Positions 7,929-16,380 of a DNA stretch of 64,000 nt are shown piece after piece (the first letter of the stretch is position 1; each line of letters begins with the position of its first letter). The notes beneath the pieces are model-generated. The model was not told where the DNA came from. It made no database searches and was given only the letters and a program-made list of their open reading frames with translations. The position numbers were made by a program, and so were the translations under genes. Source of the DNA: Thermodesulfobacteriota bacterium (lineage in GTDB: Bacteria > Desulfobacterota_D > UBA1144 > Nemesobacterales > UBA2774); assembly GCA_035325995.1 (NCBI GenBank), contig DAOKYU010000009.1, positions 87,266 through 151,265 on the forward strand. The letters are read 5' to 3'.

Positions 7929-9194
7929 CTAAAAACCACACTCCCTCACCCTCCTCCCAAAAAACTCCCTCTCCGCAGGGCTCCTCGCAAGCTCGGCCGC
8001 CTTCTCAAAATGCCTCGCCGCCTCTTCCCTCCTCCCCGCCATAAGATGAAACTCCCCCTGCGACGCCTCGTAAAACGGATAGTTTTTAAGCCTCTCCGAA
8101 TCCGGGATCTTCCCGATCTCGGCCAGCCCTTCGTCTGGCCCGAACGCGTTCCCCAAAGCTACCGCCCGGTTAAGCGCCACAATCGGCGAAGGGGCGATGC
8201 CGTAAAGCGTATCGTAAAGCCCGAGTATCTTCCCCCAGTCCGTCTCCTCGTACGAAGGGGCCGAGCAGTGAAGGGCCGCTATGCCCGCTTCGATGTGAAA
8301 TTCGCTGAGCTCTTCCCCGGAAGACGACATCGTCAGAAAATAAAACCCCCTGCCGATCAAATCCCTGTCCCACTTCGAGCGGTCCTGCATCCTTAGCTGG
8401 ACGAGCCCGCCGTCCTCGCCCGTCCTCCCCGAAAGCCGCGCCGCCTGAAAACAAAAGAGCGCGAGCAGGGCGTGCGTCCGCGGCCCGGCGCTTTCCGGGT
8501 GTTCGCTCAAAAGCAGCGCGAGGCGAATCGCTTCGAAGCAAAGCTCCTCCCTGACGGTCTCTTCCGCCCTCGTGCCGTGATATCCTTCGCTAAACAGTAA
8601 ATATATCGCCCGGTAGACGGCCTCCAGGCGCCCGGGTATGTCCGGCGCGGTCGCTATCTCCACGAATTCGCCCGACGAGCGGAGGACATTCCTCGCCCGT
8701 GTGAGCCGCTTTTCTACCGAATCCTCGCTCACTAAAAGCGCATGGGCGATCTCGGCGACGCCGAACCCGCAAAGGGTCTTCAGTATTAGCGTCATACGCG
8801 CCTCGGTCGAAAGGGCAGGGTGGCAGCACGAGAACATCATACGGAGCTGGTCGTCCCGTATCTCGCCGGCGAATGCCGCATCCTCTCCTGGCGGAGAATC
8901 GACCGGCGCAAGCTCGCGCTCCAGCCCGGGCGCGATGTGCCGGAACCGTCCGTCGCGCCTCACGATGTCTATAGCCCTGTTCCGCGCGACGCGCATCAGC
9001 CACGCGGGCGGGTTCTCGGGCACGCCGTAAACGGGCCACGTTTCCAGAGCCCGGAGGAGCGTGTCCTGCACGACGTCCTCGGCCATGCGCAGGTTGCCAA
9101 CACCGAATACCCTCGTCAGGTACGAAACCATCTTCCCCGCCTCACGGCGAAACAGATGGTCCACGAGCCCCGATACGTCTTTCGTGTCGGTCAT
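7929..9194 (-). CDS. ECF42-type RNA polymerase sigma factor with C-terminal extension
   Basis: A 421-residue ECF sigma factor. Region 2 includes EDVVQDTLLRALETWP and PPAWLMRVARNRAID; region 4 includes GFGVAEIAHALLVSEDSVEKRL. A C-terminal extension of about 230 residues (YLLFSEGYHG, then SPIVALNRAVA and a TPR-like end HLMAGRREEAARHFEKA) marks the ECF42 group, which lacks a classic anti-sigma factor and is controlled by this extension. ATG at 9194 (MTDTKDVSGL) is preferred to an upstream ATG at 9269 because the latter would overlap the DGPF gene by 58 bases. The gene follows the DGPF gene by 17 bases, the conserved ECF42 context. Confidence 0.9.
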   Translation of the reverse strand: MTDTKDVSGLVDHLFRREAGKMVSYLTRVFGVGNLRMAEDVVQDTLLRALETWPVYGVPENPPAWLMRVARNRAIDIVRRDGRFRHIAPGLERELAPVDSPPGEDAAFAGEIRDDQLRMMFSCCHPALSTEARMTLILKTLCGFGVAEIAHALLVSEDSVEKRLTRARNVLRSSGEFVEIATAPDIPGRLEAVYRAIYLLFSEGYHGTRAEETVREELCFEAIRLALLLSEHPESAGPRTHALLALFCFQAARLSGRTGEDGGLVQLRMQDRSKWDRDLIGRGFYFLTMSSSGEELSEFHIEAGIAALHCSAPSYEETDWGKILGLYDTLYGIAPSPIVALNRAVALGNAFGPDEGLAEIGKIPDSERLKNYPFYEASQGEFHLMAGRREEAARHFEKAAELARSPAEREFFGRRVRECGF

Positions 9195-9211
9195 CACGAC
9201 ACCGGCGGCCC

Positions 9212-9556
9212 CTACATCTTCATGAACGGGCGGATCTCGACGGAACCGTCGCTTTCTAGGATCGGGCACCCATTGGCCAGCTCCGCCGCCTGCTCCAGGT
9301 CTTCGGTGCTCACGACCATGTACCCCTGTATGAAGTCCTTAACCTCTACATACGGCCCGTCCGTAACTGCCTTCGCTTTACCCTTGACTACCTTCCCGTT
9401 CTCGCTGAGCCTTTCGCCCGTGAGCTTCAGGTTGCCGCTCTTCTCGATTCCATCTACCCACTCCCTCCACTTCTTGATGGTCTGCTGCATCTGCTCGGGC
9501 GACATCGACTTCCACGCCTCGGGATTACTCCTGAAGAGATATATAAAATCTGCCAT
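9212..9556 (-). CDS. YCII-related (DGPF) family protein
   Basis: A 114-residue protein with MADFIYLFRSNP at the start and the diagnostic AVTDGPYVEVKDFIQGYMVV block (around 65-84), the DGPF motif of the YCII-related superfamily. These proteins form dimeric ferredoxin-like folds and are the standard partner and probable target genes of ECF42 sigma factors. An AAGGAG ribosome site lies 5 bases before the ATG. It is the middle gene of a three-gene operon with the upstream carboxymuconolactone decarboxylase gene and the downstream sigma factor. Confidence 0.9.
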   Translation of the reverse strand: MADFIYLFRSNPEAWKSMSPEQMQQTIKKWREWVDGIEKSGNLKLTGERLSENGKVVKGKAKAVTDGPYVEVKDFIQGYMVVSTEDLEQAAELANGCPILESDGSVEIRPFMKM

Positions 9557-9598
9557 TTTATTCTCCTTTAGCGGTCTCTTCCTGATTTTAACATCTAT

Positions 9599-10102
9599 TC
9601 ACGCGGCCAGTCCCTTTCCGGACTTCGCCTTCACGACCGGTATCTGCGCCCCGGCGGGCTGCCTCGTCGCGACGTTCACCCTGTTCCAGAAATTGATGAG
9701 CCCGATATTGACGACGAGCGCCCCGAGCCCGGTTTCGTCGTAATAATTGGCCGCCTCCCGCCAGACGTCGTCCGGCACTGCATCGCCCCTGTCGTTAATC
9801 CTCGTCACGGCCTCTGTCAATTCAAGCGCCGCGCGCTCCTCGTCCGTAAAGTGCGGCGATTCACGCCACGCGGCCACTCCGAAGATTCGCTCGTCGGTTT
9901 CACCCGCTCTCTTCATCTCGCGTGAATGCATGTCCACGCAAAATCCGCATCCGTTTATCTGGCTCGCGCGGAGATAAACGAGATTGAGCGTCTTCATAGG
10001 GACGCCCGCCTTCTTCGCGGCCGTCCCAAGCGTGAAAAGCGCCTGCATAGCGTCGGGCACTACAACCGCCGGGTTCTGCATACGTGGTGTTATATGTGAC
10101 AT
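9599..10102 (-). CDS. Carboxymuconolactone decarboxylase/AhpD-like peroxidase family protein
   Basis: A 167-residue CMD-family protein. The redox motif is complete: C52-G-F-C55-V-D-M-H59, as in AhpD-like alkylhydroperoxidases, after LRASQINGCGF. The remainder is all-helical, with SPHFTDEERAALELTEAVT typical of the family. It is likely a thiol peroxidase or disulfide relay enzyme in the cytoplasm. It leads the DGPF/ECF42 operon, with 42 bases to the next gene, and has GGAGAAG shortly before its ATG. A candidate ECF-type promoter lies about 60 bases upstream. Confidence 0.88.
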   Translation of the reverse strand: MSHITPRMQNPAVVVPDAMQALFTLGTAAKKAGVPMKTLNLVYLRASQINGCGFCVDMHSREMKRAGETDERIFGVAAWRESPHFTDEERAALELTEAVTRINDRGDAVPDDVWREAANYYDETGLGALVVNIGLINFWNRVNVATRQPAGAQIPVVKAKSGKGLAA

Positions 10103-10162
10103 ATGGCTTCTCCTCTCAATACTAATGGATTTTAGAGGCCTTTTCCCGCCTCTGTATATAAT

Positions 10163-10189
10163 GACGAGCGAAAAAGCCCGACCGGGACA
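10163..10189 (-). promoter_or_regulatory. Candidate ECF-type promoter of the CMD-DGPF-sigma operon
   Basis: Read on the minus strand, TGTCCC is followed after 17 bases by CGTC, close to the TGTC.../CG(A/T)C pattern reported for ECF41/ECF42 target promoters. It lies about 60 bases before the CMD start. This would make the operon autoregulated by its own sigma factor. It is a short-motif match only. Confidence 0.35.
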
Positions 10190-10207
10190 TGCTAATTTTC
10201 CGGGAGG

Positions 10208-10243
10208 ATAAAAAGGCCGGCCCCACGGGCGGTACGGGGCCGG
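10208..10243 (-). terminator. Rho-independent terminator after the ArsR-AHSA1 operon
   Basis: On the minus strand a perfect 8-bp stem CCGGCCCC / GGGGCCGG with an 11-base loop is followed within 2 bases by TTTTTAT. It sits 45 bases past the AHSA1 stop and separates that operon from the CMD operon on the same strand. Confidence 0.8.
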
Positions 10244-10288
10244 GTGTTGGAAGATATTCTACAATTTCAGGCTGTTTATTATGCCGCG

Positions 10289-10780
10289 TTAAGCCTGGAG
10301 AGTTTTGACGAACGCCACGAGCTGGTCGAGCGCCGTTCCCCATCCCTCGTGGAACCCCATTTCCTCGTGCTGCTTCCTGCCCGCTTCCGTAGGATGAATA
10401 GCGATAGCCGTGTACTTCGTCCCGCTGCCGTGAGGCTCCAGCAGAAGGAAGGCCGTCATGAAGCCAACCTTGTCCGCCGGGCGATAGCCCTCCTGGAGTG
10501 CGTCCGTCCAGACGAGCTTCTCATTCTCGACGACCTCCAGAAAGCAGCCTATATTCGGATAGTCCTCTCCCTCGGGCGAGCGCATAACGGTATAAAAAAG
10601 CCCTCCGGGGCGGAGGTCTATCTTGCAGTCCACCGTCTGCCACGGCGCGGGCGTAAACCACTTCGTCACGTATTCCGGCGTCGTCCACGCCTTCCATACG
10701 AGCTCCCTCGGCACGTCGATCACTCGTTCGAGTATAAGGTCGAGCTTCGGGTCCAGATTATATTTAGTGCTTGCCATCAT
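10289..10780 (-). CDS. SRPBCC/AHSA1-domain protein
   Basis: A 163-residue START-like protein of the AHSA1 family: LERVIDVPRELVWKAWTTPEYVTKWF at the start, PGGLFYTVMRSPEG in the middle and HEGWGTALDQLVAFVKTL at the end. Such proteins have a hydrophobic ligand pocket and no fixed enzyme activity. The ATG overlaps the stop of the upstream ArsR gene (ATGA), so the two are co-translated, a very common ArsR-AHSA1 pairing. A second in-frame ATG follows directly at 10777. A strong terminator lies downstream. Confidence 0.9.
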   Translation of the reverse strand: MMASTKYNLDPKLDLILERVIDVPRELVWKAWTTPEYVTKWFTPAPWQTVDCKIDLRPGGLFYTVMRSPEGEDYPNIGCFLEVVENEKLVWTDALQEGYRPADKVGFMTAFLLLEPHGSGTKYTAIAIHPTEAGRKQHEEMGFHEGWGTALDQLVAFVKTLQA

Positions 10781-11112
10781 TCTTTCTCCTTGAGTTCATA
10801 TAAGAAATTGTCGAGTTGATCGAGGCGCTTCTCCCAGAGCGCCCTCTGTTTTTCGATCCACGTCCCCGCCTTTTCGAGCGGCCCGGGCGCGATCCTGTAC
10901 GTCCTCACGCGCCCCTTCTTCTCCGAGCTCACGAGCCCGCATTCCTCTAGCACCCCCAGGTGCTGCGTGAACGAGGGGAGGGCCATGTCGAACGGCCTCG
11001 CAAGCTCGCTCACGGCTGCCGGCCCCCTTCCGAGCCTCGCGAGAACAGCCCTCCGCGTCGGGTCTGACAGCGCGTGAAACACACTGTCGAGCTGTATATT
11101 ATTGTTAGGCAT
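10777..11112 (-). CDS. ArsR-family winged-helix transcriptional repressor
   Basis: A 111-residue ArsR/SmtB-fold regulator. FHALSDPTRRAVLARLGRGPAAVSELARPF is the helix-turn-helix entry and FTQHLGVLEECGLVSSEKKGR gives the recognition helix and wing. No metal-binding Cys pair is present, so it belongs to the non-metal subgroup that usually accompanies AHSA1 proteins. A 14-base perfect palindrome spans its own start codon, a likely autoregulatory operator. Confidence 0.92.
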   Translation of the reverse strand: MPNNNIQLDSVFHALSDPTRRAVLARLGRGPAAVSELARPFDMALPSFTQHLGVLEECGLVSSEKKGRVRTYRIAPGPLEKAGTWIEKQRALWEKRLDQLDNFLYELKEKE

Positions 11113-11148
11113 ATGCCTAGGTATCTCCGACGCCGGTTATCGTGTCAA
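11106..11148 (-). promoter_or_regulatory. ArsR promoter with palindromic operator across the start codon
   Basis: TAGGCATATGCCTA (11106-11119) is a perfect 14-base palindrome that contains the ArsR start codon. On the minus strand a consensus -35 TTGACA (11143-11148) is followed after 17 bases by a weak -10 GATACC (11120-11125). There is no ribosome site between this and the ATG, so the transcript would be leaderless. Repressor binding to the palindrome would block initiation directly. The operator role is inferred. Confidence 0.5.
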
Positions 11149-11241
11149 TCCTTATTTCTATTTAATTTGATTCAGCGATGGGGCAAAAGTTTCGGAAGGG
11201 CACGGCTCCCGGCCGGGATAGAGCGGCCCCCTGATATAATT

Positions 11242-11267
11242 CCCTCCCCCTGTAAGCAGGGGGAGGG
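11242..11267. repeat. C/G-rich hairpin, probable dispersed intergenic repeat
   Basis: A perfect 10-bp stem CCCTCCCCCT / AGGGGGAGGG with loop GTAAGC, followed by a GAGTGGGGGT tail. This form resembles the short dispersed hairpins common in intergenic DNA of many Gram-negative genomes. There is no T-run on either side to make it a strong terminator. Confidence 0.55.
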
Positions 11268-11335
11268 TAAGAGTGGGGGTTACTTCATAGTCCGGTAAAC
11301 TATTTTCGACACAATTCCCCGGAGGAGATGCAACC

Positions 11336-12283
11336 ATGGAAATGAGAAAACTCGGAAACTCGGACTTATACACGGCTCCCGTCGTCATGGGAGGCAACGT
11401 ATTCGGCTGGACCATAGACGAGAAACAGTCGTTCGCCGTCCTCGACGAATTCACCGGGCTCGGGTTCAACGCCGTCGATACGGCCGACGTCTATTCCCGC
11501 TGGGGCCGCGGCAACGAAGGCGGCGAGTCCGAAACGATAATCGGCAAGTGGATGAAGGAGCGCGGCAACCGGGGCAATATACTCCTCATTTCCAAGGTCG
11601 GCTACGACATGGGCGAGGGAAAGAATATCAGCAGGAAATATATACTGAAGCAGGTCGATAGCTCTCTCAAGAGGCTCCGGACGGATCATATCGACCTCTA
11701 CTTCACACATCAGGACGACGACGTCACGCCCGTCGAGGAAACGCTCTCGGCCCACGAAGAGCTCATCAAGGCCGGAAAGGTCAGGTGGATCGGGGCGTCG
11801 AACCTCTCCCCCGAAAGGCTCAGGGAATCGCTCGCGGCGAGTGCGGCCAAGGGCCTCCCGAGATACGAGGTATTCCAGCCCGAGTACAACCTCTACGACC
11901 GTCAGGGGTTCGAAGAGGGCGTGGGGCCGGTTTGTAAAGAGCACGGCCTCGGGGTCATAGTCTATTTCGCACTGGCAAGGGGCTTTCTCACGGGCAAGTA
12001 CAGGAGCGAAGCCGACCTCGGCAAGAGCGTCAGGGGACGGGGCATAAAGGATTATCTCGGCGAGCGCGGGATGCGAATACTCAGGGCCCTCGACGAGACG
12101 GCCGAAAAGCACGGCGTTTCGCAGGCCGCCGTTTCCCTCGCATGGCTCATGGCCAAGCCGCCCGTAACCGCGCCGATCGCGAGCGCGACCAGGACCGATC
12201 ATCTGAAATCCTTCACCGAGGCGGCCGGGCTCAGGCTCGATTCCGAAGACATGTCGCGGCTGGACGAGGCGTCGGCCTACTGA
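11336..12283 (+). CDS. Aldo/keto reductase
   Basis: A 315-residue NADPH-dependent aldo/keto reductase of the (beta/alpha)8 type. The tetrad is visible: Asp and Tyr in FNAVDTADVYS, Lys in LLISKVGYD and His in IDLYFTHQDDD. The cofactor end is PVTAPIASATRTDHL. Length and the GGNVFGW start resemble the YajO/Tas-like group that reduces aldehydes and ketones; substrate is not predictable. GGAGGAG lies 7 bases before the ATG. It is a single-gene unit followed by a stem-loop at 12307-12342. Confidence 0.92.
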   Translation: MEMRKLGNSDLYTAPVVMGGNVFGWTIDEKQSFAVLDEFTGLGFNAVDTADVYSRWGRGNEGGESETIIGKWMKERGNRGNILLISKVGYDMGEGKNISRKYILKQVDSSLKRLRTDHIDLYFTHQDDDVTPVEETLSAHEELIKAGKVRWIGASNLSPERLRESLAASAAKGLPRYEVFQPEYNLYDRQGFEEGVGPVCKEHGLGVIVYFALARGFLTGKYRSEADLGKSVRGRGIKDYLGERGMRILRALDETAEKHGVSQAAVSLAWLMAKPPVTAPIASATRTDHLKSFTEAAGLRLDSEDMSRLDEASAY

Positions 12284-12306
12284 AGGGGCGTCCAATTGTC
12301 CGCCCG

Positions 12307-12342
12307 GGACGCGGCGAGCCACTTGAAACTCGCCGCCCGTCC
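12307..12342 (+). terminator. Possible terminator after aldo/keto reductase
   Basis: Stem GCGGCGAG / CTCGCCGC with a 10-base loop, extended by GGAC / GTCC across a small bulge. The following bases are only moderately T-rich, so termination is possible rather than clear. Confidence 0.35.
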
Positions 12343-12420
12343 TGCATCCTTTATAACCTGACGCGGCGGGAAAATTAACGGAATGCGCATCTTTACGCGG
12401 CGGGCATACTCGAATAACTT

Positions 12421-13446
12421 ATGGATAATGCGATCGTAGTCGAAGGGCTCCGAAAGTCCTACGGGAAGCTGAGCGTACTCGAAGGGATAAACTTCTCCGT
12501 CAGGCGTGGCTCCGTCTTCGGACTCCTCGGCCCGAACGGCGCGGGGAAGACGACTACGGTCCGCATACTCAGCACGCTGCTCAAGCCCGACGATGGACGA
12601 GTCACAGTAAACGGCCACGACGTCGTAACGGACGCGCATAAGGTCAGGGCGAGTATCGGCCTCACAGGTCAGTACGCCGCCGTGGACGAATACCTCACCG
12701 GTGAGGAAAACCTCCTCATGATAGGGCGGCTTTACAGGCTGAGCGTCGCCGATGCGAAACGCAGGACAGCCGAGCTCCTTGAGCAGTTCGGCCTCGTGGA
12801 CGCGGCCAAAAGGCCGCTAAAGGCCTACTCCGGCGGCATGCGGAGGCGTCTCGACCTTGCGGCGAGCCTCATAGCGTCGCCGTCCGTGATATTCCTCGAC
12901 GAGCCCACGACGGGCCTCGACCCGCGGAGCCGGCTTATAATGTGGGATATCATAAAGGAGCTTGCGGCCGGCGACACGACAATACTCCTCACGACGCAGT
13001 ACATGGAAGAGGCCGACAGGCTCGCGGAGGATATTGTCGTCATCGACAAAGGCACGGTCATATCCCAGGGCACGCCGGACGAGCTCAAGGCCCGCGTCGG
13101 CTCCGAACGCATAGAGCTTGCCATAGCCGAGGGCTCCGACTTCGCCGCCGCCCAAAGGGCCATATGTGCCGACGGCGACTACGTAGACCCGAAGAAGAGA
13201 ACGATAAGCGTCGCCACCAAGGGTGGAGTTACCGAGCTGAAGGATGTTTTAGACAAGCTCACACGCGCCGGTGTGGAAGTCGAGACGCTCTCCCTCCACC
13301 GTCCCACGCTCGACGATGTGTTCCTCACCCTCACGGGCCACGCGGCCTCGCCCGCCGACACGAACGGCAACTCCGACAGCGATTCGAAAAGGGGCGATGC
13401 GCCGGATGCCGAAGCCGCGAAAGAAAAGGAGAGGATAAAATCATGA
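12421..13446 (+). CDS. ABC transporter ATP-binding protein, DrrA/daunorubicin-resistance family
   Basis: A 341-residue ATPase. Walker A GPNGAGKTTT lies near residues 39-48, the signature is AYSGGMRRRLDLA and Walker B with catalytic Glu is VIFLDEPTTGLDP. The C-terminal domain (SLHRPTLDDVFLTLTGH) is the DrrA-type regulatory extension, and the tail is Ser/Asp rich. With the overlapping membrane gene it forms a two-gene exporter for lipophilic compounds or drugs. ATG at 12421 has no Shine-Dalgarno; a CATACT box ends 10 bases before it, so a leaderless mRNA is possible. Confidence 0.93.
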   Translation: MDNAIVVEGLRKSYGKLSVLEGINFSVRRGSVFGLLGPNGAGKTTTVRILSTLLKPDDGRVTVNGHDVVTDAHKVRASIGLTGQYAAVDEYLTGEENLLMIGRLYRLSVADAKRRTAELLEQFGLVDAAKRPLKAYSGGMRRRLDLAASLIASPSVIFLDEPTTGLDPRSRLIMWDIIKELAAGDTTILLTTQYMEEADRLAEDIVVIDKGTVISQGTPDELKARVGSERIELAIAEGSDFAAAQRAICADGDYVDPKKRTISVATKGGVTELKDVLDKLTRAGVEVETLSLHRPTLDDVFLTLTGHAASPADTNGNSDSDSKRGDAPDAEAAKEKERIKS

Positions 13447-14261
13447 CTTCACTGCCGCGCAAGGTCGAACCAGCCCGCCATTCCGAGCTCTACTGGATGC
13501 TGAGCGATTCGTGGGTGCTGACAAGGCGGAGCATAAAGCACATCACGCGTAACCTCGACCAGCTCCTCTCGCTGATAATAATGCCCGTGATGTTCCTGCT
13601 CCTGTTTCGTTATGTCTTCGGCGGGGCGATAGACACGGGCGGGACGACGTACGTCAACTTCCTCGTCGCGGGCATACTCGTCCAGACGCTTGCGTTCGGC
13701 TCCAGCAACACGACGGTCAACCTCGTCCTCGACCTCAGGCGGGGAATCATCGACAGGTTCCGCTCGCTTCCGATGTACAGCTCGTCGCTTTTGACTGGCC
13801 ACGTTCTCGCCGACCTCTTCCGTAACACGATATCTGGCCTTATCATGGTTGCGGCCGGTCTCGCCGTCGGGTTCCGCCCGACCGCCGATATAGGAGAATG
13901 GCTCAAGGTGCTCGGGCTCCTGCTGCTCTTTACATTCGCCGTGTCGTGGTTCTGCGCCATACTCGGCCTCGTCGTAAAGAGCTTCGAGGCCGCGCAGTGG
14001 ATAAGCTTCATCTTCATAATGCCGCTCACGTTCGCGTCGAGCGCATTTGTCCCGACCGATGGCATGCCGACCGCGCTTAAAATTTTCGCCGAAAACCAGC
14101 CGTTCACAATAGTCATACAGGCCATGCGAGCCTGGCTCGTCGGAACGCCGATAGGCAACGACGGGTGGCTGTCAGTCGTCTGGTGCACGGGCATAACGGT
14201 CATCTGTATGCCGATAGCGGCGTGGCTCTTCAGGCGCCAGGCCCGCTTCCCGGCTCTCTAA
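13443..14261 (+). CDS. ABC transporter permease, DrrB/ABC-2 family
   Basis: A 272-residue membrane protein. The start is ATG at 13443, overlapping the ATPase stop as ATGA, preceded by GAGAGG; a longer upstream frame is only a shadow of the ATPase. After a cytoplasmic amphipathic segment (WVLTRRSIKHITRNLDQL) come six hydrophobic spans, beginning with LLSLIIMPVMFLLLFRYVFGG and ending with the ITVICMPIAAWLF span. The motif FASSAFVPTDGMPTALKIFAENQP is diagnostic of the DrrB/ABC-2 type. It should dimerise and pair with the upstream ATPase as an exporter in the inner membrane. Confidence 0.93.
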   Translation: MTSLPRKVEPARHSELYWMLSDSWVLTRRSIKHITRNLDQLLSLIIMPVMFLLLFRYVFGGAIDTGGTTYVNFLVAGILVQTLAFGSSNTTVNLVLDLRRGIIDRFRSLPMYSSSLLTGHVLADLFRNTISGLIMVAAGLAVGFRPTADIGEWLKVLGLLLLFTFAVSWFCAILGLVVKSFEAAQWISFIFIMPLTFASSAFVPTDGMPTALKIFAENQPFTIVIQAMRAWLVGTPIGNDGWLSVVWCTGITVICMPIAAWLFRRQARFPAL

Positions 14262-14567
14262 TCCCTTTATTCCCGAATCCCGGCAAGCCTGTCCCCGGGC
14301 GAGGGAGGGCTATTTTTACACATTCTCTATCGAAGGCTTGACTGGCCATCTTTTCCCTGAACAATTATGCTATTCGTTTTGTTAACTCTGATGAAGGTAC
14401 ATACCACGTTTAAACATATACATCCGCCAGTCATTACCGCTTCAAAGACCGACGTAAACACAGTCCGCCCGCCACTCAGCGGTTAAGGATTACAGTCCGG
14501 AGATAAAGCCCCGGCGCATTATTCGACCAGGTTCCACATTTCATTCAAAAAAAGGCAACGGAGAGCG
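14262..14567. other. Intergenic region before the SulP gene
   Basis: 306 bases without a credible gene. A run of AT-rich DNA near 14360-14420 is the likely promoter area for the transporter gene, but no -35/-10 pair with good spacing was found. No strong terminator for the ABC operon is evident. Confidence 0.4.
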
Positions 14568-16292
14568 ATGCTTAAACCCAAGCTGTTTACGACCCTAGAA
14601 ACGTATAGTAAAAAAACATTCATGGACGACCTCTTCGCCGGCCTCACGGTCGGCGTCGTCGCCCTTCCTCTCGCCATGGCCTTCGCCATAGCCAGCGGCG
14701 TCCCGCCCGAGCGCGGCCTCTTCACCGCCATCATCGCGGGTTTCCTCATATCCTTACTAGGCGGGAGCCGCGTCCAGATAGGCGGTCCTACAGGGGCCTT
14801 CGTCGTCATCGTCGCAGGCATCATGGCCGAGCACGGCTACGACGGCCTCGTCTACTGCACCATAATGGCCGGTTTTTTCCTTATCGCCCTCGGCCTCAGC
14901 AAGATGGGCGGCCTCATAAAATTCATCCCGTTCCCTGTGATAACCGGCTTCACGTCCGGCATCGCCGTCGTCATATTCTCGACTCAGATTAAAGACCTCC
15001 TCGGCCTCCGGATGCCGACCCCGCCCGCGGAATTCATCCCCAAATGGATCGAGTACGTAAAGCACCTCGGCACGTTCACGCCCGCCGCGGCAGGGCTCGG
15101 TATAGGAACGATAATCGTCATCTTCGTCACCCGAAAATTCATCCCCAGGTTCCCGGCGATGCTCATAGGAATGGGGGCGGCCACTATAGTTTCCGTCCTC
15201 CTTGGACTCGATGTCGAGACGATAGGCAGCCGCTTCGGCGACCTTCCCCGCGTCCTGCCCGCGCCCGAGCTCCCGGCCTTCGACATAGAGAAAATGAAGA
15301 GCCTCATCGCCCCGGCTTTCACGGTCGGCCTCCTCGCTGCCATTGAATCGCTCCTTTCGGCGACAGTCGCCGACGGCATGATCGGCGGGCGGCACCGCTC
15401 GAACATGGAGCTGATAGCCCAGGGGGCGGCAAACGTCGGCTCGGCCGTCTTCGGCGGCATACCGGCCACGGGTGCGATAGCGCGTACGGTGACGAATATC
15501 AAGAGCGGCGCGAAAACCCCGGTCGCGGGTATCATCCACGCCATATCACTCGCGCTCATACTCCTCATCTTCGCCCCGTACGCGAAGATGATCCCGCTCG
15601 CTGCGCTGGCCGGGATACTCGTCGTCGTCAGCTACAACATGAGCGAGATCGAAAATTTCATAGGGCTCCTCAAGGCCCCGAAGAGCGACGTTATGGTGCT
15701 CCTGACGACGTTCGCGCTCACGGTGTTCGTCGATCTGACCATCGCCGTTCAGGTCGGCATAGTCCTCGCGGCGCTCCTCTTCATACGCCGCATGTCCGAG
15801 GTCACCAACGTCGGCATAGTGACGCGCGAGCTCCAGGGCAACGGCGAGGACGACACCGGCGACCCGAACGCCATATCCAGGCGCGACGTGCCGTCCGGCG
15901 TCGAGGTATTCGAGATACAGGGGCCGTTCTTCTTCGGCGCGGCCGACAGGTTCAAGGAATCCGTCAGCCTCATAGAAAAACCCGTCCCCGTCATAATACT
16001 CCGCCTCCGTAACGTCCCCGCGATCGACGCGACCGGCCTCTACACGCTTAAGGACTTTCTCCATAGATGCAGGCGCGACCACACGACGCTCATCCTCTCC
16101 GGCGTTCACACGCAGCCCCTCTTCGCCATCGAGCGCTCGGGCCTCTGGAACATGATAGGGAAGGAAAACATATTCGGGAACATCGACGACGCCCTCGACC
16201 GCGCGAGGGAGATACTAGGCCTCCCGAAGGTAGAGCGCCCAGCGCCCTTCGTCCCCGTCGTCGCGAGAGAGGCGGAGAAGGCGCCCGAATAA
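14568..16292 (+). CDS. SulP-family anion permease with STAS domain
   Basis: A 574-residue SLC26/SulP transporter. About 430 residues of hydrophobic spans begin with DDLFAGLTVGVVALPLAMAFAIA, the first SulP signature, and include GGSRVQIGGPTGAF, the substrate-site region. The C-terminal STAS domain (about 445-555) includes VEVFEIQGPFFFGAA and LRNVPAIDATGLYTL. SulP proteins move sulfate, bicarbonate or dicarboxylates across the inner membrane; the substrate cannot be told from sequence here. GGAGAG lies just before the ATG. No carbonic anhydrase or sulfate-assimilation genes are adjacent. Confidence 0.93.
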   Translation: MLKPKLFTTLETYSKKTFMDDLFAGLTVGVVALPLAMAFAIASGVPPERGLFTAIIAGFLISLLGGSRVQIGGPTGAFVVIVAGIMAEHGYDGLVYCTIMAGFFLIALGLSKMGGLIKFIPFPVITGFTSGIAVVIFSTQIKDLLGLRMPTPPAEFIPKWIEYVKHLGTFTPAAAGLGIGTIIVIFVTRKFIPRFPAMLIGMGAATIVSVLLGLDVETIGSRFGDLPRVLPAPELPAFDIEKMKSLIAPAFTVGLLAAIESLLSATVADGMIGGRHRSNMELIAQGAANVGSAVFGGIPATGAIARTVTNIKSGAKTPVAGIIHAISLALILLIFAPYAKMIPLAALAGILVVVSYNMSEIENFIGLLKAPKSDVMVLLTTFALTVFVDLTIAVQVGIVLAALLFIRRMSEVTNVGIVTRELQGNGEDDTGDPNAISRRDVPSGVEVFEIQGPFFFGAADRFKESVSLIEKPVPVIILRLRNVPAIDATGLYTLKDFLHRCRRDHTTLILSGVHTQPLFAIERSGLWNMIGKENIFGNIDDALDRAREILGLPKVERPAPFVPVVAREAEKAPE

Positions 16293-16380
16293 TCGCCTGC
16301 CCCGAGCCCCGCACCTATTAACCGCCGGCCCGTACTCGTATATATTATTGTCCTTAAAACGTGGCAGCGAGGTATAACGC

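Noticed and set aside
12942..13442. N-terminal extension of the DrrB-type permease
   Set aside because: This stretch overlaps the ABC ATPase in another frame and is His/Arg-rich nonsense; the permease homology begins at ATG 13443 with an ATGA overlap.
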